Positions 49,480 to 60,960 of a DNA stretch of 64,000 nucleotides are shown here, in pieces. The position numbers were made by a program, and so were the translations under genes. This stretch comes from Epiperipatus broadwayi (lineage: Eukaryota > Onychophora > Udeonychophora > Euonychophora > Peripatidae): assembly GCA_028023455.1 (NCBI GenBank), contig JAQFVV010000449.1, forward strand, positions 192,001 to 256,000. The letters run 5' to 3'. Within the stretch, counting starts at the first letter, position 1, and each line of letters opens with the position of its first letter. The notes under the pieces are model-generated. The model searched no databases and was not told the origin of the DNA. It was given only the letters and a program-made list of their open reading frames with translations.

Positions 49480-51720
49480 CTGCTTCAAATTGATTTAGCA
49501 CTGAATGTGTATACCGAACATGGTTCTTTATTTCTAATTATGAATATAGTCCAAATGGTGAATCCTCGTTTTGATAGATTATCTTTATATAGACTTATCT
49601 TTTCAAATCCCCTACCTTCTTTTATAGAACTTTTACACTTTTATATTTATGGATGATTTTAATTCTAATGGTAACCAAAGATAATATTTCTCAAATTTTA
49701 GAATTGGATGGGTTTGAACAACATGCACCAACTTTACAATACCAAGAAAAAAAGAAATGTTACATTTAAGTAGATGGAACACAGAGACAACCCTTGATTT
49801 ATATTTTGTTTTAACAAAAATGATTCACCATTGTCTGCCATTATATTAATATTGCATCATTTTCCAAATATCTCAAGTTTTGTTTATTGAATTCACCTTC
49901 CCAATGAAGTTTTTGTATTAAATAGTTTGAAAGAAATATTAATATAATCTTATTCATTTCCTCTTGTTGTGATAGATTTAGAAAACACAAAAATACAGTT
50001 GTGAAAGGATCGATTCTTTGAGGATATCAGAAGCAATTCATTCCAAATTGAAACAAAACTAGTAGTGTTACTTATGATCAATATTGTTTAATAAAAATAT
50101 GGAAATTTTTGACAAACTTATAAGGTTTCTTGATTATGCTAGTAAAATTGAGGAAAGATAGATCATGGGGGGAAAAAAAAAACAAAACTATGAGATCCAA
50201 TCGAAAAGCCTGTGCTAATTTTATGTACCGGACTTCTAAACTTAAGATCAATAAAATAAGAAAAAGCATCATTGATGTCAAATGACAATTTTTTCTTCCC
50301 TATAAAATTCCTCTAGCATCAACCTAATAAAACTGTTAAGTGTTACTGAACTTTTCCTTGGTTGTCTGAAATTAGAGACAATATATTTACAGAGCTTCTA
50401 AAAAATATTTAGAACCTGAAACCAAAGTGTTATTTACAAAAGTAGCAACATTATACAGAAACTATTCCAAAAATTTGGCAAAACTATAGCGATCTTAAAA
50501 GCTAAGAAACCTCTTTATGTTCCAAAAAAATTTCTACCAATGTCATTATTATCTATTTCCTACAAATTTTTGAAAGAATAATCTTTGTTAAGATTTATGC
50601 GACAGTTGAGAACTATATACTTTTAGAATAAGCTATATTTAGGCCAGAAAGAAGTCATCATAAATAGTTTTTATTTTATTTACTCTCATTAAAGTAAGAC
50701 TTTCAAATGAACTAAAATCTGATATTACTTCTATTGATCAAATCTTGATAAAATGTTCTCCGCCAAAAAATTCAAGTGCTACTAAATGTTGATCATAAGA
50801 GATACAAAATTTTACAAACAGATTACCACGGGGTTCAGTTATCTCCATTTATTTAATATATTCATCAGTGATCTTCCCTTAAACAGAATACAAAAGTATT
50901 TGTTTATTTTGATATCATTGCTTTGGTATTTAGAAATAATAGTCTTTATAAAGATATGGAAAATTTGAAAATTTTTTTTTTTTTCGCAAACGTGTGTTTA
51001 ATTTTTAATCTAAATAACAGGGGACAAAATCGTCTTCTATGCTTTTTAGGAGTAACTTAACTTATTTTCATCACGAAGCTTAGCTCTTAAGAATTTATAA
51101 TTTTAGTTCTCGGAAACTGGCTGGTACTATTTAAGATTGTAATGCAAGCAATTTATGGACACTTTATCTAAACCCTAACATATTTTTGTGAGTCCTATCC
51201 TCTGGATATGTAATTAAATATTACCATGAAAAATATTACTGGTATATTCAAAGTCACTTATTTGCAATGGCTTTCTGTTCTTTCATATTTTTCTTTACCA
51301 GACATCAGAAGAGAAATTGCCCAGTAGAAAATGTATAAAAGAAATTTAAAATCAGACTTTCTGCTAATTCGAGAGAGTTTTATGTCTGAAGTCACATTCA
51401 AATCGAACTCCTCTTTTGGATGGATACTCAACTGAGAAACTCAGCAAATAATTGACAAATTATGGCACAAGAAATAGATTACTTGTCAGCTCTCAAACAG
51501 ATTTTCCAAATCTAATAGTAAAACTAACTGGATTTGATCTTTTACGAACATTAAAGAGTCTCACCAATTGGTTCAGAATACTCATGATCACGTACTTAGT
51601 AGCTTTAGAAATGAGAATTGACAACATTTAACTTCAAGTAGTTACGGATAAACCATGAAGCACATATATGCATACAGTGTCAGTCAGAATTAAGACTTAC
51701 TAAAGCCATTATTTGGATCT
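49480..51720 (+). mobile_element. Very decayed jockey/CR1-like LINE
   Basis: Scattered blocks in the correct order across frames suggest a whole LINE: FIFMDDFNSNG (endonuclease GDFN motif, about 49645), a WMEHRDNLDLYFVLTKM-like segment (49770), a basic linker (50180), an RLPRGSV and FNIFISDLPLNRIQK block (about 50820-50890, RT block 4), MKNITGIFKV then LQWLSVLSYFSLPDIRRE (51226-51320, the 'ITGxxxxTPxxWLPVLxxxxPxxxRR' domain) and TGFDLLRTLKSLTNWFR (51526). Dozens of stops, so it is ancient. No block alone is conclusive; order and spacing are the argument. Confidence 0.5.
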
Positions 51721-52082
51721 ATTTCTTTCTTAGTATCTCTGATTTCTTTATTAGCTATCTCCAAAAAAAGAAGAGAAGGGCATATACTAGATAAATAAAA
51801 ATGAATATATTCTATTAAAAATTTTAAGATTAACAGTATGCTGCTCGTGATCAAAATGTTGACAATGCCTAATAATAATAAAAATAAATTTGATGCTGTA
51901 GTATAGCAATAAATGTTTGAGTTAGTGACAAATTATATGATAATGATAATAAAGTATATTGCTTGGTAAAGAAAATAAATATTTGTTTATTATTATATTT
52001 TTAAAATATGTTTTATTTTGTGAATAAATTTTTAAATGCGCTCTCGTACTTTAAAAAATTTTGCAACTTTTTTTTTTTTTAG

Positions 52083-52258
52083 GGCACGGATGAAGTGAAA
52101 CCTCATAAAATAACTGCCTCAGGATTTGATATGGATAAAGTCCAAAGTACCATCAAACAATTTTCAAGGGACTGGAGTGAAGAAGGCGAAGATGAACGTC
52201 GAGCTTGTTATCAACCAATTATAGATGAAATTTTGGATTTTTTTCCTGAAAGTGAATG
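52083..52258 (+). CDS. CARNMT1: Carnosine N-methyltransferase, exon 3
   Basis: A long T tract ending TTTTAG (52078-52082) precedes [20 protein letters not shown], then [37 protein letters not shown]. FDMDKxxSTxKQFxRDWSExGxxER and CYQPIIxEI are diagnostic for the family. The block leads into the SAM-binding domain. I place the donor at GAATG|GTTAGA (52259), a weak site, because joining to exon 4 then keeps the family length between this point and ILVPG. The split codon becomes TGT (Cys), where vertebrates have Trp. A donor 12 bases downstream (GGG|GTTTTA) would keep Trp and add three residues. Confidence 0.92.
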
Positions 52259-52434
52259 GTTAGAGGGGTTTTATTTTGTTTTATTCATTTCTTTTCACTA
52301 TTGTTATTTCTGTTATTGTCTATGTGGTTTTAAAAGGAAATAGAAATGAAGAAAAAAGTTTAAAAAAAAAAATTTTTTAAAAAGATGCATGGACATTGAT
52401 TTTTTTTATTATTTTTTGTCTATGTTTTTTGCAG

Positions 52435-52575
52435 TAATAAACAAGATATTCATATTTTAGTTCCGGGGGCTGGTTTAGGAAGATTAGCTTATGAAATTGC
52501 CAAATATGGCTATGTTTGTCAAGGCAATGAATGGAGTTTATTCATGTTATTTGCATCTAATTTTGTTCTCAACAA
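52435..52575 (+). CDS. CARNMT1: Carnosine N-methyltransferase, exon 4 (SAM-binding motif)
   Basis: After TTTTTTGCAG the exon encodes [20 protein letters not shown], then [20 protein letters not shown] and [16 protein letters not shown] is methyltransferase motif I, the glycine-rich loop that binds S-adenosylmethionine. QGNEWS provides the acidic residue at the end of beta 2 that usually contacts the ribose. SNFVLN is also a family signature. The exon is separated from exon 3 by only 176 bp, in sharp contrast to the other introns. It ends AACAA|GTAAGT, a strong donor, two bases into a Lys codon. Confidence 0.95.
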
Positions 52576-52660
52576 GTAAGTATTATGCTAATTAATAATT
52601 TATTTACTAACTTATATATTTATCCATAAGTGCCAATAAACTAACAGATTATTATATGTA

Positions 52661-52820
52661 AATTGTATCAGCACAGCCCTCATGTTTAAACAAACCAATA
52701 GAGTATCAGGGCTCTGTTGCCAAGGCAACACTACTCTTAGGCTATAAATGGCTTCCATTGTCAATAGAATGTTGATATTTTATTGGTTTGTTTAAGCATG
52801 AGGGCTGTGGTGACATAATT
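52661..52820. repeat. Short MITE with inverted ends, in intron 4
   Basis: Inverted arms of about 45 bp (CACAGCCCTCATGTTTAAAC with its complement, then AAACAAACCAATA) enclose about 60 bp that contain GTTGCCAAGGCAAC. It lies 86 bp after the exon 4 donor. Non-coding. Confidence 0.75.
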
Positions 52821-53584
52821 AATTTATATATATTTATTGAAAAAAATTGTGAATGAAGTATTAATTTCTTGTTTAAGAACACAAGGAAATAGCCTATTTT
52901 CATTCCTGCAAATATTAAAAAAATTCTATTAAATATTTTAAGTCGTTAAAAGCAGCAAAAATTAATGTTGTACTATGATTATTTTGAATAATAGTTATAA
53001 TTGAATAATATTTAATAAAATGATTATGTTTTATAAATAATTCATGCTATATTGTATATTGTTTTTTTTTTTTTTTTTTGAAGTTGTAAGTAAATGCTAG
53101 ACAATTTGCAACAGAAGAGTGTACATATCACATTTAATTCATATCATTTGAACAGGTTAATCATAGCGAATTTTTATTTTTATTGTCTGATTTAAGAAAA
53201 CATAAATTGTTAGTTGAATTATCATTACTTAGCAGATCACATTATAATTAAGACTTTGACTTCCATGAATAGTTTCTATTTAAATAAATGGTCTTCATTT
53301 TAGGTGCCAGTAATTGATTAAAAAATTATAATAACCCTCTGTGACTTTTACATTTTCTATACTCTATGATTTTTTTGAATTCAAACTATTTATATAAATA
53401 TAGAGATCTAAAACTATATGTTTTAGGGTCTTATGTCTTTGATATTTTGTCCAATGAATGATTCATAGCATATACCAATGGTAAGCAAACTGGCTCTCAA
53501 AGACACTCTTTGTAGTCCCAAAACATTATGAATAATGGTTCTATCATCATTTTCTCTAAATTTTTATATTAATAATCTATAATA
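52821..53584 (+). other. CARNMT1 intron 4 segment without recognised gene
   Basis: AT-rich; a T run at 53062-53080. Nothing coding seen. Confidence 0.35.
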
Positions 53585-54131
53585 TATAGAGTATATGAGC
53601 ACAGACTTTCACATGACCCAACACTCTCCACTCTATCTAATAACACTGATACACTTAAGTGCCTATATGCTGAAAAGATAAATAATCACCAATATACGTA
53701 TTTCATGCTAAACCAGCAATCATCAGTTGGTCCAGATTATCATCTCCCACACACATACTATAAGTGCTCAGATATATATTAAGATAGACAATCTTCATAC
53801 TTTAATGGAAAGGCTCCAATCTACTATACCCTCCAACTCTTCAACCATCCTTGCATATGTATTTAATGGTTTATGTCCTGTACAGATTTTCAATTGGGAT
53901 TGGAGCCTGTCCATTAAAGTATGAAGATTATCTATCTTAATATATATCTGAGCACTTATAGTATATATGTGTGGGAGATGATAATCTGGACCAACTGATG
54001 ATTGCTGGTTTAGCATGAAATACGTATATTGATGATTATTTATCTTTTCAGCATATAGGTGCTTAAGTGTTATTAAATAGAGTGGAGAGTGGAGGGTCAT
54101 GTGAAAGTCTGTATTCATATACCCTATATAT
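53585..54131. repeat. Repeat family R2 foldback
   Basis: Two arms of about 230-240 bp in inverted orientation (53590-53830 and 53885-54131), related through AGAGTGGAGAGTG, GATTGCTGGTTTAGCATGA, CTGAGCACTTATAG and CCATTAAAGTATGAAGAT. The same frame can be read on both strands because of the palindrome. The solo arm at 24228-24512 is the same family. 61740-62040 shares the TTTCATGCTRAACCAGCA and CATCAGTTG block. Confidence 0.85.
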
Positions 54132-54454
54132 TACATATATAGACACTAAGTATATAATAAACCTGTGTTTCAGTTATTAATAATCTATAATAATAGAGTA
54201 TATTCTGTTTTTAGACTTATTTTATTTTGCAAATGCTTTAAAGTTAAGTAAAATATATATATTTTGAAACTTTAGATTTCTAGTTTTTAATTGATTCCAG
54301 TTAAAAGGTTAACATGGATTTTATTATTGTGTTTTGCTGGTTAAAAATGTTATTTCAATATTTGACAGCCTGTGTTCCTTCCACCAAAATTAGCTTCAAA
54401 GATTCTTACTGTGGCTCTTGAACATTCATTTAGAAATCTATGAATAGTATTATA

Positions 54455-55332
54455 TGAAGGGGAACACCAAAATAACTGGAATTTTGTAATAAAAAATTGT
54501 GTAGTTATTTTTAGGTGTTACAAATTGAATCCCTTTTAAACTACAGTCCATTTAATACAATGCACCAGTCTAAATGTGTTTTTCACTTTTCGAAATGTCT
54601 GGAAACTCTTGCAAAGTGATGCCTTTTAATGCCTATGTCATTTGTTTTCTTCACTACTTCTAAGTCTGCAAAAAAAAAAAAAAAATGCCTATTTTGAGAA
54701 TAAAAAGAAGTCGCATGGAGCATGTGAATATAGCTGATTTCAATCAAAATTGGTTAACATTCAAGGCTTTGTTCATTGGAGCATTGTCATGGTAAAGCTT
54801 GCATTTCTATTAAGCCAAAAATTGGGATGTTTTTGTTTTACCATATCATGCAAAATTTTCTGAACTTGTAGGTTTTAAATGCATGGTCATTAATAACAAA
54901 TTCTGAGTGAATAATGCCACTTACATTAAAAAAAAATTGCATTGTCTTAACATTGGATTTTGCTCGCCATGATTTTTTGGGATGTGGTGAATTTAACATT
55001 TCCATTAAATCACTCATAAACTTGTGGCTTCCTCAGAACAGTTTGCTTGTAATCTGTTTCAAACATTATAACTGTTTCTCTTGCTGTTTTTCCTAATAGA
55101 AAACAGAATTTCACATTATTCCAACTTTTTAGCCGTTACAAAAATCGACAAATAAGCGAGATGCACGTAACAAAAATGTTTACTATATCAGACAATGACT
55201 TCTCTTAATGATGATAGTTGGCAGACTGATACAGGGGGATCCTTGCAAGAGGCATGTAGTGGCAAAGGCATATACCATAATGTGCTCGCCTTCCAGAGAA
55301 TGATTATGGTTATTTTTGGGTACCCCCTTGCA
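54455..55332 (-). mobile_element. Mariner-family transposon remnant with TA flanks
   Basis: Both ends carry related inverted termini (TGAAGGGGAACACCAAAATA at the left; the complement TGCAAGGGGGTACCCAAAAA at the right), with TA on each side (54453-54454; 55333-55334). A recognisable mariner-type transposase lies between on the minus strand. At about 0.88 kb it is shorter than an intact mariner (about 1.3 kb), so part of the coding region has been lost. Confidence 0.65.
54480..55140 (-). pseudogene. Mariner transposase pseudogene
   Basis: Translated fragments on the minus strand, in order: KFCFLLGKTARETVIMFETD (the N-terminal helix-turn-helix region, IKFCxKLGKTAxET in relatives), RKPQVYE, then SNVKTMQFFFNVSGIIHSEF (catalytic-domain strand), YHDNAPMNKALNVNQF (the HDNAP motif with a catalytic Asp) and RVSRHFEKWKTHLDWCI (C-terminal CFxxWxxRWxxCI block, with an intervening stop). 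Frameshifts and stops are frequent, and the segment carrying the first catalytic Asp and the linker between domains is lost or scrambled. Not functional. Confidence 0.7.
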
Positions 55333-56540
55333 TATGGCTCATTACCGAATAACTTGTCTATCTCAACCATATATAATTTATCTTTCTTTGGCTTACATTC
55401 TCTGCATTATATGATCAATAATATTTATTTTTGATTACAGCGTTAACTTTAGCCAAATAAAACATTAAATATAATTAATAGTTTTGACTATGTTTTCTTT
55501 TTTTTCTAATGTATTTTATTAATATCTAATTCTAACAAATTTCAGTCCTAAATCAACATTAAATTCTCTTCTCCTTAGAAGTATTGCCCTCTTTCATTTG
55601 TTGTTGATGTTTTTTGCTTGTTTGTGTTCCAATTATTAAACTTGGATAAACTATAATACTACATAGGATGTCACAAAATTCATATTATGGGAATTTCATT
55701 TTTCTTTCATCAAGTATGATTAATATAAGATGAGTGTGATTACTAATAAAGAAGAATTCAAAAATTCAAGATTGCTTTAGGACAAAACAATTTTCAAAGT
55801 TATAACATTGAAATTATCATGTTAGCTTTTGAAATTTAAACGCTGTAATATATTATTTTAGATAGTTCCTTGTGATGAGGCGGATGGAGAATTTTATTAG
55901 ATTTGATTGTGAAAAAAAATATTAGTTTACATACGAAAAATAGGGGTATTGCTAATATTAAATATTAATGATATTGAAAAGAATTAGTATTGTATTGTAA
56001 TTTTATATTGAACTTAACCCCTTCAGATTTCAGAAGAGAACGTACGACTCCAACTCTATGTGCCACTTGTTAATGTATGATCACATTAAAACAGTAGCAA
56101 ACTTTCCATACTGTAGTGCCACCCAGTGCAAGCCATACCAATCAATGGGTGCTAGAAGGTTTGTGCATAAAATCCCTATCTAGTGTTCAGATAACTTCTG
56201 CAGTCCTGCGTTATCTTAATTTGCCTATGGTATAAGAGATTTAATGTGAAAGTTTTTATGCTTTGACAACTTTTTTTGGTATGGGATGAAAAATTAACTT
56301 CGTATTCAATCTGTAGATCATTGAGTAGTTATATATATTATTTTGACGTAATTGGGTCAGCTATTTTACTGTTTTAGTTTTTTGCTAAACTTCTGATGCA
56401 AAAGTAGAGGCCTTATTTTTTAAAAATGATCGCAAGGCTAATCCGATCTCATCCGCCATTCGTAGTAGGATATCTTATTAAAAATATCTTGGTTTATATC
56501 TTTGTGATACAAGTTTGTGATGATGGTCTTCTAGCGTATT
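55333..56540 (+). other. CARNMT1 intron 4 segment; R1 fragment at 56095-56200
   Basis: No gene. At 56095-56200 a single arm of repeat R1 is present (AACAGTAGCAAACTTTCCAT, then GTGCCACCCAGTGCAAGCC). Confidence 0.5.
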
Positions 56541-57131
56541 TTTATATTGGACTATTTCCATCATCTAATATGTATGTTGAATGTCTTTAGAAAAGTTTAA
56601 TTTTATTTAAATATTCCAAATGCATTCAACTGTTAGTAATATCACAGCAAACAGGTCAGTATATGCACATATAAAAACATTTTGAGAGGTATTTTTCTCC
56701 CCTCTTCTTCAGGTGTTGCTGGCCTGACTAGTGACAATATTAGCATGGGATTCGAACCTGGATCCTTAAAGCTCAGTTTGTTAGTGTTACCTTAAAATTC
56801 AATAATCAAAAATCTAAGGACCCAGGTTCGAATCCCATGCTAGTACTGTCACTGGTCAGGCCAGCAACACCTGAAGAAGAGGGGAGAAAAATACCTCTCT
56901 AAACGTTTTTATATGTGTATATTACTAACCTGTTTGCTGTGATATTACTAACAGTTGGTGCATATACTAACCTATTTGTTGTGATATTAGTAACAGTTGG
57001 TGCATATACTAACCTGTTTGCTGTTATATTACTAACAGTTAAATGCATTTGGAATTTGTAAATAAAATTAAACTTTTGTAAAGACATTCTATACTCATAT
57101 TAGATGATGGACATAGTCCAATATAAACATA
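56541..57131. repeat. Large foldback with Pol III B boxes in both arms
   Basis: Arms of about 250 bp pair from 56541/57131 inward, through GGCCTGACTAGTGAC / GTCACTGGTCAGGCC and CCTCTTCTTCAGGTGTTGCT with its complement. A consensus B box GGTTCGAATCC lies at 56825-56835 on the plus strand and, in the other arm, on the minus strand at 56758-56748. An A-box-like AGCTCAGTTTGTTAGTG lies at about 56770. This looks like two tRNA-derived SINEs facing each other. The right arm alone has gained two extra 42-bp units (starts 56924, 56966, 57008). Confidence 0.75.
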
Positions 57132-58180
57132 CAGCCTATCTATATCTTTCTTATTTTTGTTTGAGCAAAGTGCATCAGTTATAAACTATTATTCAGCATT
57201 TTTTAGCATACCTGTTCATGGCTGAATTCGATCTTATGAATCTTCTGATAGGTAGCTTGTTTCTATTGTCAATATTTTTGATTATGCTGCACCTGATTTT
57301 TCTGATAATCGATCTCATGGTTACACATCTGACTGCCATGACCTGGTAAAAGCTCAAAAATTTTTTTGAAGTTTTAATAGTTTATCATTTCTTTCAGGTA
57401 GCTGATGCTTAACAATCCAGGAAGTAAATGGGCAACCAGCTATTTTTAGCTAAAGGATAAAACGAATGGAAAATAGCTAAAATTCTCACCACCCAGCAAG
57501 CCTAGTGAATAAGCCTCTTCTTCACTGTTCTTCTATGAGAGTTGTTAGAGAGCTGTCTGCCTTACAATGAGCTGTTTAGAAATTGTTTTACCTTTCCTAG
57601 ATGTTTTTTTTTTTGCAGTTTTTTCCTTCAATTCTCTTAGATCTTTATCTCTCTCTGCCACCATTTTGGTTTCTCTTTTTTTCTTTGCAATTGCCATTGA
57701 ATCTTCTAATATATTTTTCTCATTTTTTTAAAAAATTGTTTCTTTCACCTCCATTTACAATTCATCTGGTTTGTATCACTTTTACACAAACTTCAAACTG
57801 ATTTCCGAAATTCTTCCTAAAAGCAAAAACTAAGACATTGGATAAGCTTGTGAATTTTTTTTCTTTTTCAATTTTATTCGAAATTTACACATTTCCCAAA
57901 TTTCACAAGTCTATCTTTTTTTCATTTCTACTGCCATATTTATATTTGTTCATTGCGTTTTTATCTTTCAAATGTTCCTGTTTTAGAATTAAAATCTCTC
58001 GTGACTCTTAAAATCTTACTCAGTCAATTGTAAATTATTGTATGCATTTGTAAAAGTCAACCACTTATTCATCAGAATTAAAACTTGTAGAGACATAAAT
58101 TAAAATTAATTGCTTTTAATATCTTTTTGTTAATTAATCTTACTGCTTCACAATATTATATTTTTATCTTTGATTTGTAA
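57132..58180 (+). other. CARNMT1 intron 4 segment; possible LINE linker remnant (minus strand)
   Basis: On the minus strand 57570-57740 translates as a Lys/Glu-rich stretch (AIAKKKRETKMVAERDKDLR) reminiscent of the basic linker between LINE endonuclease and RT, and the RTE remnant just to the right has the same orientation. Suggestive only. Confidence 0.3.
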
Positions 58181-58460
58181 AGAATCTCACTCCATTTGTA
58201 CTTTCAATATTTATGCCTCTTTTATTTCACTTTTTTAAATCTTTCTATGCAAATTATCTTAACTATTCCATTTAGTATACAACACTTCTTCTAATTCATG
58301 CATTCTTCCTTTTGAAAGTGAAATAGGTGGCCAGATAAAAAATCATCACCTAGAGCAGGCTTAGGTTCAAACCCGGAGATTTTTATCACTTTTTATCTTC
58401 AGTAATTAGCCATCTTTTCAGTTGATGACTTTACAGTCTTGCGGAAATTAAATCCTAATT
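58180..58460 (-). mobile_element. RTE LINE 5'-region fragment
   Basis: Matches the 5' part of the 6.4-9.6 kb RTE on the same strand: AATCTCACTCCATTTGTACT against AATCCTACTCCACTTGTATT, CTTCTTCTAATTCATGCATT against CTTCTTCTAATTCTTGCAAT, and the leader GTTGATGACTTTACAG. Too divergent for an ORF. Confidence 0.55.
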
Positions 58461-58739
58461 TGACATTTTTTATTTGTATAATCATTTCCATGCGTTCATT
58501 TTGCTCTCAAGAAAGTCAATTTTTCAGTCAGGAGCTATCAGGATTTTGAAGAAAAAAGATCAACCATAATTTCATGATGTAAAATCTCAAGTGAAAATTA
58601 ACAAACTCTTCATGCTATTCTTTGAACGGTAGTGAGCAACTTATCTAGATTTGTTTATCATCTAAAATATCCAAAATATCTTCCACTCTTACTGTATTTA
58701 TTCTACTGAATCTACAAAAAACATTTCTTGTAATGCATT

Positions 58740-59000
58740 TTTCTCATTCCTTTATTTAATATATGATAGTTTCGACAGACTAGTAGTCGTCTTCAGATCT
58801 AAAAATAATTGTGTAATTATCTATGATATAAACATACAATAACTTTATGTAATATACATACAGTTATCATTATTTATAAATATTCCAAATATAAAATGTT
58901 ATCTAATGAGCTTGCCAATAGCTCTTACCAAGCTTTTCAGAATATTCCTAACCCCAGATCGGTTTCTGCTTCTGGCTTTCTTCTTAATAAATTTTATCAA
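58740..59000 (-). repeat. Dispersed repeat with 'TCTGAAGACG...GTCGAAACT' end
   Basis: The minus strand carries TCTGAAGACGACTACTAGTC then TGTCGAAACTATCATATATT, similar to plus-strand 59561-59605 (TCTGATGAAGACTGCC, ACAGTCGAAACT) and 63220-63250 (TCTGAAGAAGATTG, CAATCGAAACTG). The adjacent part at 58900-58990 pairs with 12760-12845. Probably the 3' end of an interspersed element of unknown class. Confidence 0.5.
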
Positions 59001-60956
59001 TCAAAAAATAAAACATCTTTAATATCTAGATATTTATGTGTAAATGTATATTAACTGTGTATATATCTATTTATAGGTACTATTATGTTATATGTCTATA
59101 CGTTAAAATATAGTATTAAAAATATTCAGCATTTTAAAAGTATATTTTAATTTACGATGTTTTTAATTTTAATAAGAGTACCAAACTCTTTATATAGTTA
59201 TGAAATGGTGATCATGTGATGTTTTGATGTTTTTAATTTTCTATATTTTTTAAAAAAAATTTAAACTTATATTTGAAATAACTTTCTCTAAATCTCCCTC
59301 TATACTTTTTTTTAGGAAAATTTTATTATTAACATTATTTAATTATAATTTGAATAATACTTGTGTTATAAATGAGTATACATATATGGAAAAATATAGG
59401 AATATGTAAGTGCATGTTAATTTATATATAGTATATAATTAAAATAATGAAATAATAGATATTTATTAAATTTTTGTGAGGATATTATTTATAGATATAT
59501 TCATAAACATATAATAACTTTTAATATATATACAATAGTAATACCATTATTTTGTAGTTCTGATGAAGACTGCCAGACAGTCGAAACTCTTATATTAAAT
59601 AAAGCATTGATTTTACCATTTAAATAGCCATGTATTAATAATTGTTACTATGATATGAAATGATTGGAATGAATTTGTTATTGATTTTTTAAAATCTTGG
59701 TGAGAAATCAAATAGCTCATTTTTCAGTTAACAGTAAACTTTTTATTTCTAGCCATATATGTAACTAGATACATAAAAATATTAACTATTGATTTTGACA
59801 TCGAATCTAAGAATAAATAATTTTGAAAGTGGCAGAAAAATTCCATCTAACTAACCTATTTTTGAATTCAGTTATTAAATTCTTGCTTGTTACTTATTCT
59901 ACAAGAACCTTTTTTTTAGAATAGGACTGTACATATCATGCTGATTAACTTGTGTGGTTAATAATGAATTTACTAGAGATCTTAGCAATTGCACTGTCTT
60001 CTCCAGTTCGAGAATAATATTTTAGAAATTAAATAAAGCATCTTGACATGTATACTAGCAGTAATTTTCTCGATTGGCAGCAGAAAGGAAATCAGCTGGT
60101 CATTTGATCTGCTTCATATAGTTTGCCTGTATATATATATTTGATGGTTTTTCATTAGCAAATAAAAAGTTTTTGGAAAATTCTGAAGTATTTATTGCAT
60201 GCATTTAGTTCACCTTTTAATTATTTATTTTATGATTTTTGAATTAAAAGTCTTAAACTTATCTTGACACAAGAATGCACATCTCTGGTTAATTTACACA
60301 TAAAACATATTAATTAGAATGAATTGTAAAAACAATTTTAATTGCTTGTGGCAGAAAACTACATATAAGCCAACATTTCCGTTAGAAAGGACTTACATTC
60401 TATCATTTATAAAAGTTAACTAAAGATAAAATAAAAAATGGAAGTAATATAGATAAAAAATAAAACAGCATTTAAATATTTCACTTTGAGGCAAAGACTT
60501 CTCCAGCGACCTCTCATAGATAAAGTGTGAAAGATACGGCAGTATTAACATGCCAATTGACAGACGATAAGAATATGAGTGCTTTTGTTTTTGTGTATTT
60601 TTTAGTTACGAATAGTTTTAGCTATTTATAGAGAATTATTGGATAGTTATCTGGGTTAGCTATCTGAAAGAAAAATACTAAGCTTGTCGATAATTTTTTT
60701 ACATTTATTAAATCCATATTTGAATCTAAGTCTTAGCATAACAACGGGGTGTGTCACAATGTGTCACCAGTGCAAATTAATTATAACACTAAATTAATTA
60801 TAACACTAAATTAACGTAAACCTTTAAATATATTGAAAGGATTGTTTTTTGATGCAGTTTATTTTCAGTTATGAAATTGGATTTTAAATAAATGTTTATT
60901 AGCATGATTATCAATTATTGGTAATGTATGAAGTTTACTGTTAATTTTTAACCTTT
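59001..60956 (+). other. CARNMT1 intron 4 segment without recognised gene
   Basis: AT-rich, one copy of the GTCGAAACT-ended motif at 59555-59612; otherwise nothing recognised. Confidence 0.35.
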
Positions 60957-60960
60957 TGTA

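Noticed and set aside
53727-54118. Overlapping frames on both strands
   Set aside because: The same peptide is read twice because the locus is a palindrome; it is repeat R2, not a gene.
56770-56850. Functional tRNA gene
   Set aside because: B box is perfect, but the acceptor and T stems do not pair and the anticodon loop is far too long; it is within a foldback repeat.
58355-58370. Possible B box GGTTCAAACCC
   Set aside because: No convincing A box at the right distance, and the sequence lies in the leader of an RTE fragment.
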